Shown here in pieces: positions 56,357-64,000 of a stretch of DNA of 64,000 nucleotides (the stretch's first letter is position 1; every line of letters starts with the position of its first letter). The notes under the pieces were generated by a model, which was given only the letters and a program-made list of their open reading frames with translations, searched no databases and was not told the origin of the DNA. Both the position numbers and the translations under genes were made by a program. Origin of the DNA: Marinospirillum alkaliphilum DSM 21637 (GTDB taxonomy: Bacteria > Pseudomonadota > Gammaproteobacteria > Pseudomonadales > Halomonadaceae); the NCBI RefSeq assembly GCF_900119735.1, contig NZ_FPJW01000005.1:156067-220066 (forward strand), written 5' to 3'.

Positions 56357-57457
56357 TTAAAATGCACTAGCCGGTATGACCGGTGTTCCAGGATCAACAC
56401 CCGCATTCTGTCCACGATGCCGCAACAGGTGATCCATCAACACAATCGCCAACATCGCTTCTGCAATTGGTGTTGCACGAATGCCGACACAGGGATCATG
56501 GCGTCCGGTGGTGATCACCTCACAGGCCTCCCCTTGCAGGTTCACGCTTTTTCCCGGCAACCTCAGACTGGAAGTGGGTTTAAGTGCCATGCTGACGCGA
56601 ATCGCCTGACCACTGGAGATCCCCCCCAGCACACCACCGGCATGATTGCTGAGAAAACCTTCCGGCGTGATTTCATCCCGGTGCTCACTGCCCTTCTGTT
56701 CGATACAGGCAAAACCAGCACCAATTTCGACACCTTTAACAGCGTTGATAGACATCATAGCGTGGGCGATATCTGCATCCAACCGATCAAAAATCGGCTC
56801 ACCCAGACCTGGCGGCACACCTTCCGCAACCACTTCGATGCGGGCACCAATGGAGTCGCCCTCCTTGCGCAGTGCATCCATGTAGGCTTCCATTTCCGGT
56901 ACCTTGTCTGGATCAGGACAGAAAAAAGGATTCTGCTCCACACTCTCCCAGATCAGCTTTTCTGCCTTGATCGGGCCCAGTTGAGACAGGTAACCACGAA
57001 TCAGAATACCGTGGGTTTCTTGCAGGTATTTTTTGGCAATGGCACCAGCGGCTACACGCATGGCTGTTTCACGGGCCGAGCTGCGACCACCGCCACGATA
57101 ATCACGAATACCGTATTTCTGCTGGTAGGTGTAGTCAGCGTGAGCCGGCCGGAACTGTTCACTGATCTTGCCGTAGTCTTTTGAACGCTGATCAGTGTTT
57201 TCGATCAGCAGACCGATGGGTGTACCGGTGGTGCGACCTTCAAAAACACCAGACAGAATACGCACTTGATCCGGCTCACGACGCTGAGTGGTGTGGCGGC
57301 TGGTGCCCGGTTTGCGACGATCCAGATCCAGCTGCAGATCAGCCTCACTCAAGGCCATTCCCGGTGGGCAACCATCAACAATGGCACCCAGTGCCAGACC
57401 ATGACTTTCACCAAAGGTGGTGACTGTAAAAAGTTTTCCAAAAGTATTTCCAGACAT
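56357..57457 (-). CDS. aroC: Chorismate synthase
   Basis: 366 residues; makes chorismate from EPSP with reduced [21 protein letters not shown], the histidine-rich [12 protein letters not shown] and [20 protein letters not shown] carry the three family signatures and catalytic histidines. SmrB-PrmB-AroC order is the same as in E. coli. 33 bases separate it from prmB. Confidence 0.97.
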   Translation of the reverse strand: MSGNTFGKLFTVTTFGESHGLALGAIVDGCPPGMALSEADLQLDLDRRKPGTSRHTTQRREPDQVRILSGVFEGRTTGTPIGLLIENTDQRSKDYGKISEQFRPAHADYTYQQKYGIRDYRGGGRSSARETAMRVAAGAIAKKYLQETHGILIRGYLSQLGPIKAEKLIWESVEQNPFFCPDPDKVPEMEAYMDALRKEGDSIGARIEVVAEGVPPGLGEPIFDRLDADIAHAMMSINAVKGVEIGAGFACIEQKGSEHRDEITPEGFLSNHAGGVLGGISSGQAIRVSMALKPTSSLRLPGKSVNLQGEACEVITTGRHDPCVGIRATPIAEAMLAIVLMDHLLRHRGQNAGVDPGTPVIPASAF

Positions 57458-57490
57458 GCAGGGTTACCCACTTAAAAAAACATTGCTCGC

Positions 57491-58438
57491 TTAGTTGCAA
57501 GCTGCATCAAAATCCGATTGAAACTCATCCAGCTGATCAGCCGTCAACACAAATACACCACGGGCATCAGATTCAAACTCAACCCATAAAAAAGGCACCT
57601 GTGGGAACTGGGCTTCCAAATGCGTCTGGCTATTCCCGACCTCAACCACCAACAGACCACCATCCGTCAGATGGCGACGTGCCTGCGACAGGATCACTCG
57701 CACCAGCTCCAGCCCATCATCACCAGCCGCCAGCGCCAGTTCAGGCTCCTGATGGTACTCTTCAGGCATGTTGGCCAGATCATCCACATCAACATAGGGT
57801 GGATTACTGACAATCAGATCGAACTGCTCACCTTTCAAGTTGGCAAACAGGTCCGAGGGTACTGCAGCAACCCGGTCTGCCAGATGATGGCGGCTGATGT
57901 TTTCACGAGCTACATCCAGGGCATCTTCTGACACATCACTGAGCACCACATGTGCCGTTGGGAAGGCATAAGCGCAGGCAATACCAATACAGCCACTGCC
58001 CGTACACAGATCCAGAATGCGGGCCGGTGGATGGTCTTCATCAAACCAGGGGGAAAAGCAGTCCTGAATCAGTTCGGCAATTGGGGAACGAGGAATCAGC
58101 ACCCGTGCATCCACTTTAAAACACAGACCGGCAAACCAACTCTCACCCAACAGGTAAGGCAGAGGCGTGCGCTGCTCACAGCGGCGACGAATCAATTCCA
58201 GCAGTTTTTCCCGCTCCAACTGGGTCAATCGAGCATCCAGCAAACGCTCATCGGTATCCCAGGGCAGGTGCAGGCTTCCTAACACCAGATGCAGGGCTTC
58301 ATCCCAGGCATTATCGGTGCCATGACCATAATAAAGGTGGTGACGATTAAAGTTGCTTAAAGCCCAGCGTACAAAATCACGCAGGGTTTGCAACTCCTGT
58401 ACCAACGAAGTGGTGGACTGTTGACTGGAGGGACTCAT
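57491..58438 (-). CDS. prmB: Ribosomal protein L3 glutamine methyltransferase PrmB
   Basis: 315 residues. SAM-binding motif [20 protein letters not shown] and catalytic NPPY in [14 protein letters not shown]-terminal helical domain with [20 protein letters not shown]. PrmB methylates Gln150 of L3. The neighbourhood (smrB divergent, aroC next) supports PrmB and not PrmC, which goes with prfA. Confidence 0.93.
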   Translation of the reverse strand: MSPSSQQSTTSLVQELQTLRDFVRWALSNFNRHHLYYGHGTDNAWDEALHLVLGSLHLPWDTDERLLDARLTQLEREKLLELIRRRCEQRTPLPYLLGESWFAGLCFKVDARVLIPRSPIAELIQDCFSPWFDEDHPPARILDLCTGSGCIGIACAYAFPTAHVVLSDVSEDALDVARENISRHHLADRVAAVPSDLFANLKGEQFDLIVSNPPYVDVDDLANMPEEYHQEPELALAAGDDGLELVRVILSQARRHLTDGGLLVVEVGNSQTHLEAQFPQVPFLWVEFESDARGVFVLTADQLDEFQSDFDAACN

Positions 58439-58501
58439 GGCGGCGCATTTTCCTGATTCAGCGTGTTAACATCTGGTGGAGTTTAGCATAAGGAGCAGTC
58501 A

Positions 58502-59074
58502 GTGAGTTCCGAGAGTGATCAGCCCGATGACCTGGAGATGTTCAGGGCATTAATGAAAGGTGTGCGCCCTGTTCAACAAAACCGCGCCGACCCAGGCAAA
58601 CCTCGCAAAAAGTCAGATGCGAGCCTGCAGCTACGGCGTGAGGCTGCTGGTAATGAGCCCGTGGGTCTAACTGGTGTCGGGCTTTCTGACGGCAAGGTGC
58701 AACCCGTGAACCCTTCTGACTCATTGGAGTTTCACTTGCCAGACTTACCGCTGCGCACCCTGCAACAATTAAAAAAGGGTCAGTTGGAATGGCAGGAAGG
58801 GCTGGATTTGCATGGTTACACCATCGAAGCCGCCAGAGCAGCACTGAGTGACTTCATCAGGGATGGTCGAGCACGGGGTTATCGCTGTCTGTTACTGGTG
58901 CACGGCAAATCCTGGAACCGCGAAGACGAGGTACCCAGCATCAAATCCCATGTTAATGCCTGGCTTCGGCAGATGCCGGATGTTTTAGCCTTCTGCTCTG
59001 CACTGCCCACCGATGGGGGCACAGGTGCTGTTTATATCCTGCTGCGCACCCGCTCTACCCCAAAGGATCAGTAA
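58502..59074 (+). CDS. smrB: Smr-domain endonuclease SmrB
   Basis: 190 residues from a GTG. Residues about 85-185 are an Smr domain: GLDLHGYTIEAARAALSDFI and LLLVHGKSWN, with TGAVYILLR at the end. SmrB rescues collided ribosomes by cutting mRNA. It is divergent from prmB as in E. coli and ends seven bases inside the convergent ghrA. Confidence 0.9.
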   Translation: MSSESDQPDDLEMFRALMKGVRPVQQNRADPGKPRKKSDASLQLRREAAGNEPVGLTGVGLSDGKVQPVNPSDSLEFHLPDLPLRTLQQLKKGQLEWQEGLDLHGYTIEAARAALSDFIRDGRARGYRCLLLVHGKSWNREDEVPSIKSHVNAWLRQMPDVLAFCSALPTDGGTGAVYILLRTRSTPKDQ

Positions 59075-59991
59075 CCAGCAGAACCGGTCACCAGACCCCG
59101 AGGTGTTTCGCCTCGCTGCAAGCGGTGTAAATTATCCAGCACCTGGGTAATGGCTGGCTCCGGCAGGGTTGCTGCTGCCACATGAGGGGTTAACACCACT
59201 TTGGGATGCCCCCAGAAGGGATGATCAGCAGGCAAAGGCTCCTGATGAAACACATCCAGCACTGCAAGGCGCAAATGGCCGTTATCCAATAGCTGCAGCA
59301 GATCTTCATCCACCACCTGCACACCGCGTGCAACATTCACCAGTACAGCACCTTGCGGCAATAAACCCAGGCAATCCGCATTCAACATGCCCTGAGTGGC
59401 AGGAGTATTGGGCAGCAGACTGATCAACACATCAGAGGTTTGCAGCAGCTGTTTAAACCCCTCATCACCGGTTAACACCCTGACGCCAGGTAAATCCAGT
59501 GAACTGCGCTTCCAACCAGTCACCGGATAACCCAGACCAGCCAGTTGCCTGGCCACCTGCTGCCCCAGTGCGCCCAGCCCCAGCACTCCCAATCGCATTT
59601 CAGTGACTGAGCGAGCCGTCTGTTCTTGCCATTGTTGCTGCAGCTGCTGCTGCTGATAACGATCAAAATCCCGCTGCACCGTCAAGACGGCCCAGAGGAT
59701 GTACTCCACCATTTGTTGTGCCATGCCAGCATCCAACAAACGCATCAAGGGCACAGTTTCAGGCAAATCACTACGACGCATGAAAGCATCAACACCTGCA
59801 CCCAGCGCAAAAACAGCCTCCAGTTTCGGAAAACGAGCAAACAAACCTTCTGGTGGATTCCAGGCCGCCACCCAGCGTACCTCGGCATGATCAAACTCAT
59901 CATTTGCAGTCACCACCCGTAGATCAGGACGCTGCTGCTGAAATGCCTCCAACCAACGCGGCAAGTCATTATCCAGGTGCAGGTAAAGCAT
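59068..59991 (-). CDS. ghrA: Glyoxylate/hydroxypyruvate reductase A
   Basis: 307-residue D-2-hydroxyacid dehydrogenase. Rossmann motif LGVLGLGALGQQVA, LLPNTPATQGMLNADCLGLL, NVARGVQVVDEDLL (Arg) and EPLPADHPFWGHPKVVLTPH (Glu and His). GhrA subfamily by length and the lack of the longer D-3-phosphoglycerate dehydrogenase tail. The product interconverts glyoxylate and glycolate with NADPH. Confidence 0.9.
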   Translation of the reverse strand: MLYLHLDNDLPRWLEAFQQQRPDLRVVTANDEFDHAEVRWVAAWNPPEGLFARFPKLEAVFALGAGVDAFMRRSDLPETVPLMRLLDAGMAQQMVEYILWAVLTVQRDFDRYQQQQLQQQWQEQTARSVTEMRLGVLGLGALGQQVARQLAGLGYPVTGWKRSSLDLPGVRVLTGDEGFKQLLQTSDVLISLLPNTPATQGMLNADCLGLLPQGAVLVNVARGVQVVDEDLLQLLDNGHLRLAVLDVFHQEPLPADHPFWGHPKVVLTPHVAAATLPEPAITQVLDNLHRLQRGETPRGLVTGSAGY

Positions 59992-60082
59992 CAGTTTCTC
60001 CAGCCAGTGAATTTACATCTTCACTGGCACCCTAGCGGATCCTGGCAAAAAAATCCAAATTCCAGCCGACTCCACCCCACCG

Positions 60083-60112
60083 GTTAACTTTATGGCTACA
60101 TTATGTTAACTT
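60083..60112. repeat. Direct repeat GTTAACTT in the ghrA-HDOD gap
   Basis: Two exact copies of GTTAACTT start at 60083 and 60105, 22 bases apart, that is about two turns of B-DNA, just upstream of the HDOD gene. This could place two regulator monomers on one face. It may be chance in an AT-rich gap. Confidence 0.3.
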
Positions 60113-60145
60113 CAGTTAAAAATTCCTGCAGAGCGACCCCATCAC

Positions 60146-61360
60146 ATGAAACTCAAGGATCTACGCCAGTTTGAACAATTCTCGCAACTGACCGATGAAC
60201 AACTGATCCTGTTGAAACCCCAGTTGAAATCACGCCGTTGCCAGCAAGCCGGCGAACAGATCATGCCATTGGGCTTTGCTTCAGATGTGGAGTTTTTCTT
60301 GCTGGAAGGCAGCCTGTTACTGCGGGCAGAAGATGGTAAACAGAAAGAAATTCGCGCAGGCTCACCAGAAGCACGCCTGAGCATTGCTCGTTTGCGCCCC
60401 AGCATGTATGAAGTGGTCAGCGCTTCACCAGCATTGCTGGTTGTCATTTCCGGCAGTCTGCTCAGTGAGGCAGTACAAACTTCCGGGCAAACCTTTGCAG
60501 TCAGCAGCCACACTTCTTCACTGGCTAAAAGCTTCTACCAGCGCCTCCAGGCAGCGGTGGCAGATCGCAGCTTTCAGCTACCCAGCTTGCCCAGCGTAGC
60601 CTTGAAAGTCCGCGAAATCCTGCAGCAGGAAGAACCGGAAATCCGTGATCTGGAAAACATCATCAGCAAGGATCCGTCCATCACCGCCAAACTGGTGGCT
60701 GCCGCCAACAGCCCCATGTACCATCGAGGCATCAACTGCAAGACCTGTGGTGAAGCCATCAAACGGCTGGGACTGGACACCACTTCACAACTGGTGATGC
60801 TGTTTTCACTGCGTCAGCTGTTTAAAGCCAATCACCCCTGGGTGAAACAACGCATGATCCGAACCTGGTCTCAGGGCGTCAGGGTTGCAGCCATAACACA
60901 GTTATTAACCCTGCATCATGCTCACCTGTCTGCCGATCAGGCACTGCTGATCGGACTCATCCACAACCTGGGTGAGTTGGCAATCCTGAAGTACATCGAT
61001 CAGGAAAAGGAGTTTGATGAAAACAAAATGGATGGACTGCTTGAAGAATTGATGACTGATGCGGGCGTCTTGCTGCTGAGCAGCTGGAATTTTGATCCGG
61101 AAGTGATCAACATCATTCGTCAGCAGAATGACTGGCAAGCAGAAGCTTCAGAGGAAAAAGTCGGTCTGGGGGATTTATTGAAAGTTGGACGGTTGCACAG
61201 CATGATCGGCACACCGGACCAATACCGTTTCCCCAGACTGGATGAAGTACCAGCTTTCAGGAAACTTGCTGACCAGGGCCTGACTCCCGAGTTCAGCCTG
61301 ACACTGATCGAAGATGCCGCCGACCAGGTCGCAGAAGTTCAGGCCATGTTTGGCATCTGA
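60146..61360 (+). CDS. HDOD domain protein with N-terminal cyclic-nucleotide-binding-like domain
   Basis: 404 residues. Residues 1-125 resemble a CRP-type cNMP-binding fold (FEQFSQLTDEQLILLKPQLK, FFLLEGSLLLRAEDG). An HDOD domain follows (about 135-335) with LPSLPSVALKVREIL, ISKDPSITAKLVAAANSPMY and ALLIGLIHNLGELAIL. HDOD proteins act in signalling and cell-cycle or motility control without phosphodiesterase activity. Converges with cheX, four bases apart. Confidence 0.87.
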   Translation: MKLKDLRQFEQFSQLTDEQLILLKPQLKSRRCQQAGEQIMPLGFASDVEFFLLEGSLLLRAEDGKQKEIRAGSPEARLSIARLRPSMYEVVSASPALLVVISGSLLSEAVQTSGQTFAVSSHTSSLAKSFYQRLQAAVADRSFQLPSLPSVALKVREILQQEEPEIRDLENIISKDPSITAKLVAAANSPMYHRGINCKTCGEAIKRLGLDTTSQLVMLFSLRQLFKANHPWVKQRMIRTWSQGVRVAAITQLLTLHHAHLSADQALLIGLIHNLGELAILKYIDQEKEFDENKMDGLLEELMTDAGVLLLSSWNFDPEVINIIRQQNDWQAEASEEKVGLGDLLKVGRLHSMIGTPDQYRFPRLDEVPAFRKLADQGLTPEFSLTLIEDAADQVAEVQAMFGI

Positions 61361-61364
61361 GGCA

Positions 61365-61829
61365 TTACTCGCGAAAGCAGACCTCAACCACAAAGTCGCC
61401 GCTTTCCACATGAAAGGGTAACAAGATCTTCGGGCCATAAACACTGTGCAGGATCTTGTGCCCTTCACCAACAAAGGTCACTGGCTGAGACAGGTAAAAG
61501 TCAAAACCCTTCTCCGACAGGATTTTCTTGGCACCACCCGATACCATGTTGGTGATTTCACCCACCAGATCGCGCACGGTATCATCAATTTTTGTCGGGC
61601 GTTCACCCAGCATGCGCTCCACCAGATCCAGTGCCACCGGCTCTGAAAAGCTGATGGCCAGAGAACCAGCTGTCTGTTCCCCCATCAGATCAATAAACCC
61701 GGTCACCGCGCCACGGGCAATATTGTCTTCTTTCAATACCGGCTTGCCGACCTGTGGCTGCATCTGACACATGGTCCGCAGTACGTTCATCATGGCATGA
61801 AGAAAGGGATTGATGAAGTCCGCCCGCAT
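61365..61829 (-). CDS. cheX: CheX-type chemotaxis phosphatase
   Basis: 154 residues of the CheC/CheX/FliY group. The single active-site helix DLVGEITNMVSGGAKKIL carries the conserved Glu and Asn that hydrolyse CheY phosphate. N-terminal MRADFINPFLHAMMNVLRTM. No other chemotaxis gene is in the window, so it stands alone; it may act on a response regulator encoded elsewhere. Confidence 0.85.
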   Translation of the reverse strand: MRADFINPFLHAMMNVLRTMCQMQPQVGKPVLKEDNIARGAVTGFIDLMGEQTAGSLAISFSEPVALDLVERMLGERPTKIDDTVRDLVGEITNMVSGGAKKILSEKGFDFYLSQPVTFVGEGHKILHSVYGPKILLPFHVESGDFVVEVCFRE

Positions 61830-61940
61830 AAAACCTGCCTTTGAAATCCAGTGTTAAAAATGGAAGCTTACCGCAAAGAAAAAACAAAAGGGAGTCATCT
61901 TGAAAAAAAGCCTTCCAGGCTTTAGAAAGACGACTCAAAG

Positions 61941-61958
61941 TTTACGTTTACGTTAACT
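61941..61958 (+). promoter_or_regulatory. LiuR-like operator upstream of acetoacetyl-CoA synthetase
   Basis: TTTACGTTTACGTTAACT matches the site ahead of liuA (TTTACGTTAACGTCAAC) in its core and orientation and lies about 100 bases upstream of the ATG at 62058. TATTTT or TATAAC downstream (61970-61980) may be the -10. Shared control with the liu operon would make biological sense. Confidence 0.65.
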
Positions 61959-62057
61959 TCCTCTGGTGCTATTTTATAACTGATGAACTGCCGGGAATCA
62001 GGCACCAACAAAGCCCATAACAAAACCTATAACAAACCAGAAGTCTATGGAGGCACC

Positions 62058-64000
62058 ATGACCCAGCCCCTCTGGCAGCCCACTGCCGCCGCCATCGAAT
62101 CCAGCCCCTTGCGTGCCTTCATGCAGCGGGTGAATGAGCGTTATCAGCAATCCCTGAGCCACTACGAAGACCTGCACCAGTGGAGTGTAGTCAACCCGGA
62201 GGAATTCTGGGAAATGATGTGGGAATTCGGTGAAGTGGTGGCCGCTGAACAGGGCAGTCGTGTGCTGGAAAATGCTGACCGGATGCCCGGTGCCCGCTGG
62301 TTTCCGGAAGCCCGGCTGAACTTTGCGGAAAACCTGCTGCGTTTCCGGGATGATCGCACTGCGGTGGTTTCCCTGCGTGAAGATGGCCAGCGGGTGTCAC
62401 TGACCTTTGCCCAGCTGCATGACCAGGTGGCCCAGATCGCGCTGGCACTGGAACAGGCCGGGGTGGTTCCGGGTGATCGGGTGGCGGGGTTTGTGCCCAA
62501 CTGCCACTATGCCCTGATGGCGATGCTGGCCACAGCCAGTCTGGGTGCCATCTGGTCATCCTGCTCACCGGATTTTGGTTTTAACGGTGTGCTGGATCGT
62601 TTTGGTCAGATCCAGCCCAAAGTGTTGTTTGCCACCGATGGTTATCTTTACAACGGCAAACGCATCAACAGCCTGCCGCGAGTGGCGGAAATCGCTGACG
62701 CACTGGATGGACTGGAACAAGTAGTGGTGTTTCCATTTCTGGAGACTCATCCGGATATCAGCAGCATCCAAAAGGCCGTGTTGTGGGATGACTTTCGTAT
62801 CCCTGATGCCAGAGAAATTGATTTTGCCGAACTGCCTTTTGATCACCCGCTGTACATCATGTATTCCTCCGGCACCACCGGAGTCCCCAAGTGTATTGTG
62901 CATTCTGCCGGTGGCACGCTGTTACAGCATTTAAAAGAACACCAGTTACACACCAGCCTGACACGCGACGACACGCTGTTTTATTACACGACATGTGGCT
63001 GGATGATGTGGAATTGGCTGGTGTCTGGGCTGGCGGTGGGTGCCACACTGGTGTTGTTTGATGGCTCTCCTTTTGCTCCAGAACCCAAAACCCTGTGGGA
63101 CATGGCCGAACGTGAAGGTGTGACAGTCTTTGGCACCAGCGCCAAGTACATCGCCGCTTGTGAAAAAGCCGGTTTAAAGCCGGGCCAGACCCATCACCTG
63201 CCCAAACTCCGAGCCATCCTCTCCACCGGTTCACCCCTGTCACATGAATCCTTTGATTATGTTTATCGGGACATCAAACCCGATCTGCTGCTGGCTTCCA
63301 TCTCCGGTGGCACCGACATCATCTCCTGTTTTGCACTGGGTTGCCCGACCCGCCCGGTGTATCGCGGTCAGTTGCAGTGCCGGGGACTGGGCATGGATGT
63401 GCAGGTGTACAACGAGCAGGGCCAGCCGGTGGTGGGTGAAAAGGGTGAACTGGTGTGTGTTCAACCCTTCCCCTCCATGCCGATTGGTTTCTGGAACGAC
63501 CCGGATGGCAGCCGTTACCGCGCCGCCTACTTCGAGCGTTTTGACAACATCTGGGCACATGGTGATTACGCCGAAATCACCCCGGAAGACGGCATGATCA
63601 TCCATGGTCGTTCCGATGCGGTGCTGAATCCCGGTGGCGTGCGTATTGGCACTGCCGAAATCTACCGTCAGGTGGAAAAGGTGGAAGCGGTGCTGGAAGC
63701 CCTGTGCATTGGTCAGGACTGGAAAGACGATGTGCGGGTGGTGTTGTTTGTGCGCATGAAAGAAGGCTTCACGCTGGATGAAGGCCTGAAAAAACGCATC
63801 CGAGAAACCATCAAGGCCGAAACCACGCCGCGCCATGTGCCCAGCAAAATCATTCAGGTGGCGGACATTCCCCGCACCCTGTCCGGCAAGATCGTGGAAC
63901 TGGCCGTGCGTGAAGTGGTGCACGGCCGCCCGGTGAAAAACCAGGATGCCCTGGCCAACCCCGAAACCCTGCAGCTGTTTGCCAACCTGCCGGAGCTGCA
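62058..64000 (+). CDS. aacS: Acetoacetyl-CoA synthetase (C-terminus just cut by the window end)
   Basis: 647 codons are in the window and the frame is still open, with the family's usual ending (residues LANPETLQLFANLPEL) in view, so only a few codons are missing. It activates acetoacetate with ATP and CoA. ANL-superfamily motifs: YSSGTTGVPK (P-loop), TTCGWMMWNWLVSG and SGGTDIISCFALGCP; the acetoacetyl-CoA synthetase group is shown by FWNDPDGSRYRAAYF and the catalytic Lys in RTLSGKIVE. GGAGG precedes the ATG. It follows the second LiuR-like site. Confidence 0.95.
   Translation, partial: MTQPLWQPTAAAIESSPLRAFMQRVNERYQQSLSHYEDLHQWSVVNPEEFWEMMWEFGEVVAAEQGSRVLENADRMPGARWFPEARLNFAENLLRFRDDRTAVVSLREDGQRVSLTFAQLHDQVAQIALALEQAGVVPGDRVAGFVPNCHYALMAMLATASLGAIWSSCSPDFGFNGVLDRFGQIQPKVLFATDGYLYNGKRINSLPRVAEIADALDGLEQVVVFPFLETHPDISSIQKAVLWDDFRIPDAREIDFAELPFDHPLYIMYSSGTTGVPKCIVHSAGGTLLQHLKEHQLHTSLTRDDTLFYYTTCGWMMWNWLVSGLAVGATLVLFDGSPFAPEPKTLWDMAEREGVTVFGTSAKYIAACEKAGLKPGQTHHLPKLRAILSTGSPLSHESFDYVYRDIKPDLLLASISGGTDIISCFALGCPTRPVYRGQLQCRGLGMDVQVYNEQGQPVVGEKGELVCVQPFPSMPIGFWNDPDGSRYRAAYFERFDNIWAHGDYAEITPEDGMIIHGRSDAVLNPGGVRIGTAEIYRQVEKVEAVLEALCIGQDWKDDVRVVLFVRMKEGFTLDEGLKKRIRETIKAETTPRHVPSKIIQVADIPRTLSGKIVELAVREVVHGRPVKNQDALANPETLQLFANLPEL

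Overview
The window looks like a chromosomal segment of a heterotrophic gammaproteobacterium, most plausibly a marine Oceanospirillales-like one. The support is gene order and content: smrB/prmB/aroC and yceF/yceD/rpmF/plsX neighbourhoods as in Gammaproteobacteria, an RNase E with a long basic tail, a class I polyhydroxyalkanoate (PHA) synthase with phasin, and a LiuR-type leucine catabolic operon. No rRNA, tRNA, CRISPR array or transposase was recognised. The genus assignment is inference.

Layout. 1-7.5 kb: start of a PAS-type sensor (minus strand), then the liuABCDE operon for leucine/isovalerate degradation behind a LiuR-like operator, with unusual repeat structures between liuA and liuB and between liuC and liuD. 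7.6-13.3 kb: housekeeping and accessory genes (orphan antitoxin, YdcF/ElyC-type protein, RluF, Na+/alanine symporter, SDR oxidoreductase, exported protein), ending in a DUF1330 protein whose C-terminus looks like an antitoxin tail, next to a truncated ParE-like toxin. 13.4-22.7 kb: a defence island on the minus strand, type I restriction-modification hsdR-hsdM-hsdS followed without gaps by SIR2, HerA, DUF3800 and a small unrecognised nuclease-like gene; from hsdS onward it is visibly AT-richer. 22.8-34.8 kb: an eight-gene urea operon (atzF-uca-gntR-urtABCDE) with a palindromic operator at its head. 35-46 kb: mechanosensitive channel, LrgAB, CcoG, a MocR regulator overlapping acpH, a two-domain polyphosphate kinase 2, unknown membrane proteins and an MFS transporter. 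45-53 kb: plsX-rpmF-yceD, yceF, sppA, rluC and rne. 53-61.8 kb: phaC, phasin, DUF6489, aroC, prmB, smrB, ghrA, an HDOD protein and CheX. The window ends in acetoacetyl-CoA synthetase behind a second LiuR-like operator.

How the genes work together. LiuA-E convert isovaleryl-CoA to acetoacetate and acetyl-CoA; acetoacetyl-CoA synthetase at the far end reactivates acetoacetate, and the two shared operator-like sites suggest one regulon. UrtABCDE import urea, urea carboxylase makes allophanate and AtzF hydrolyses it, under an operon-encoded GntR repressor. The best candidate for an undescribed system is the SIR2-HerA-DUF3800-small nuclease module fused behind the type I R-M operon, inserted directly beside a broken toxin-antitoxin locus.
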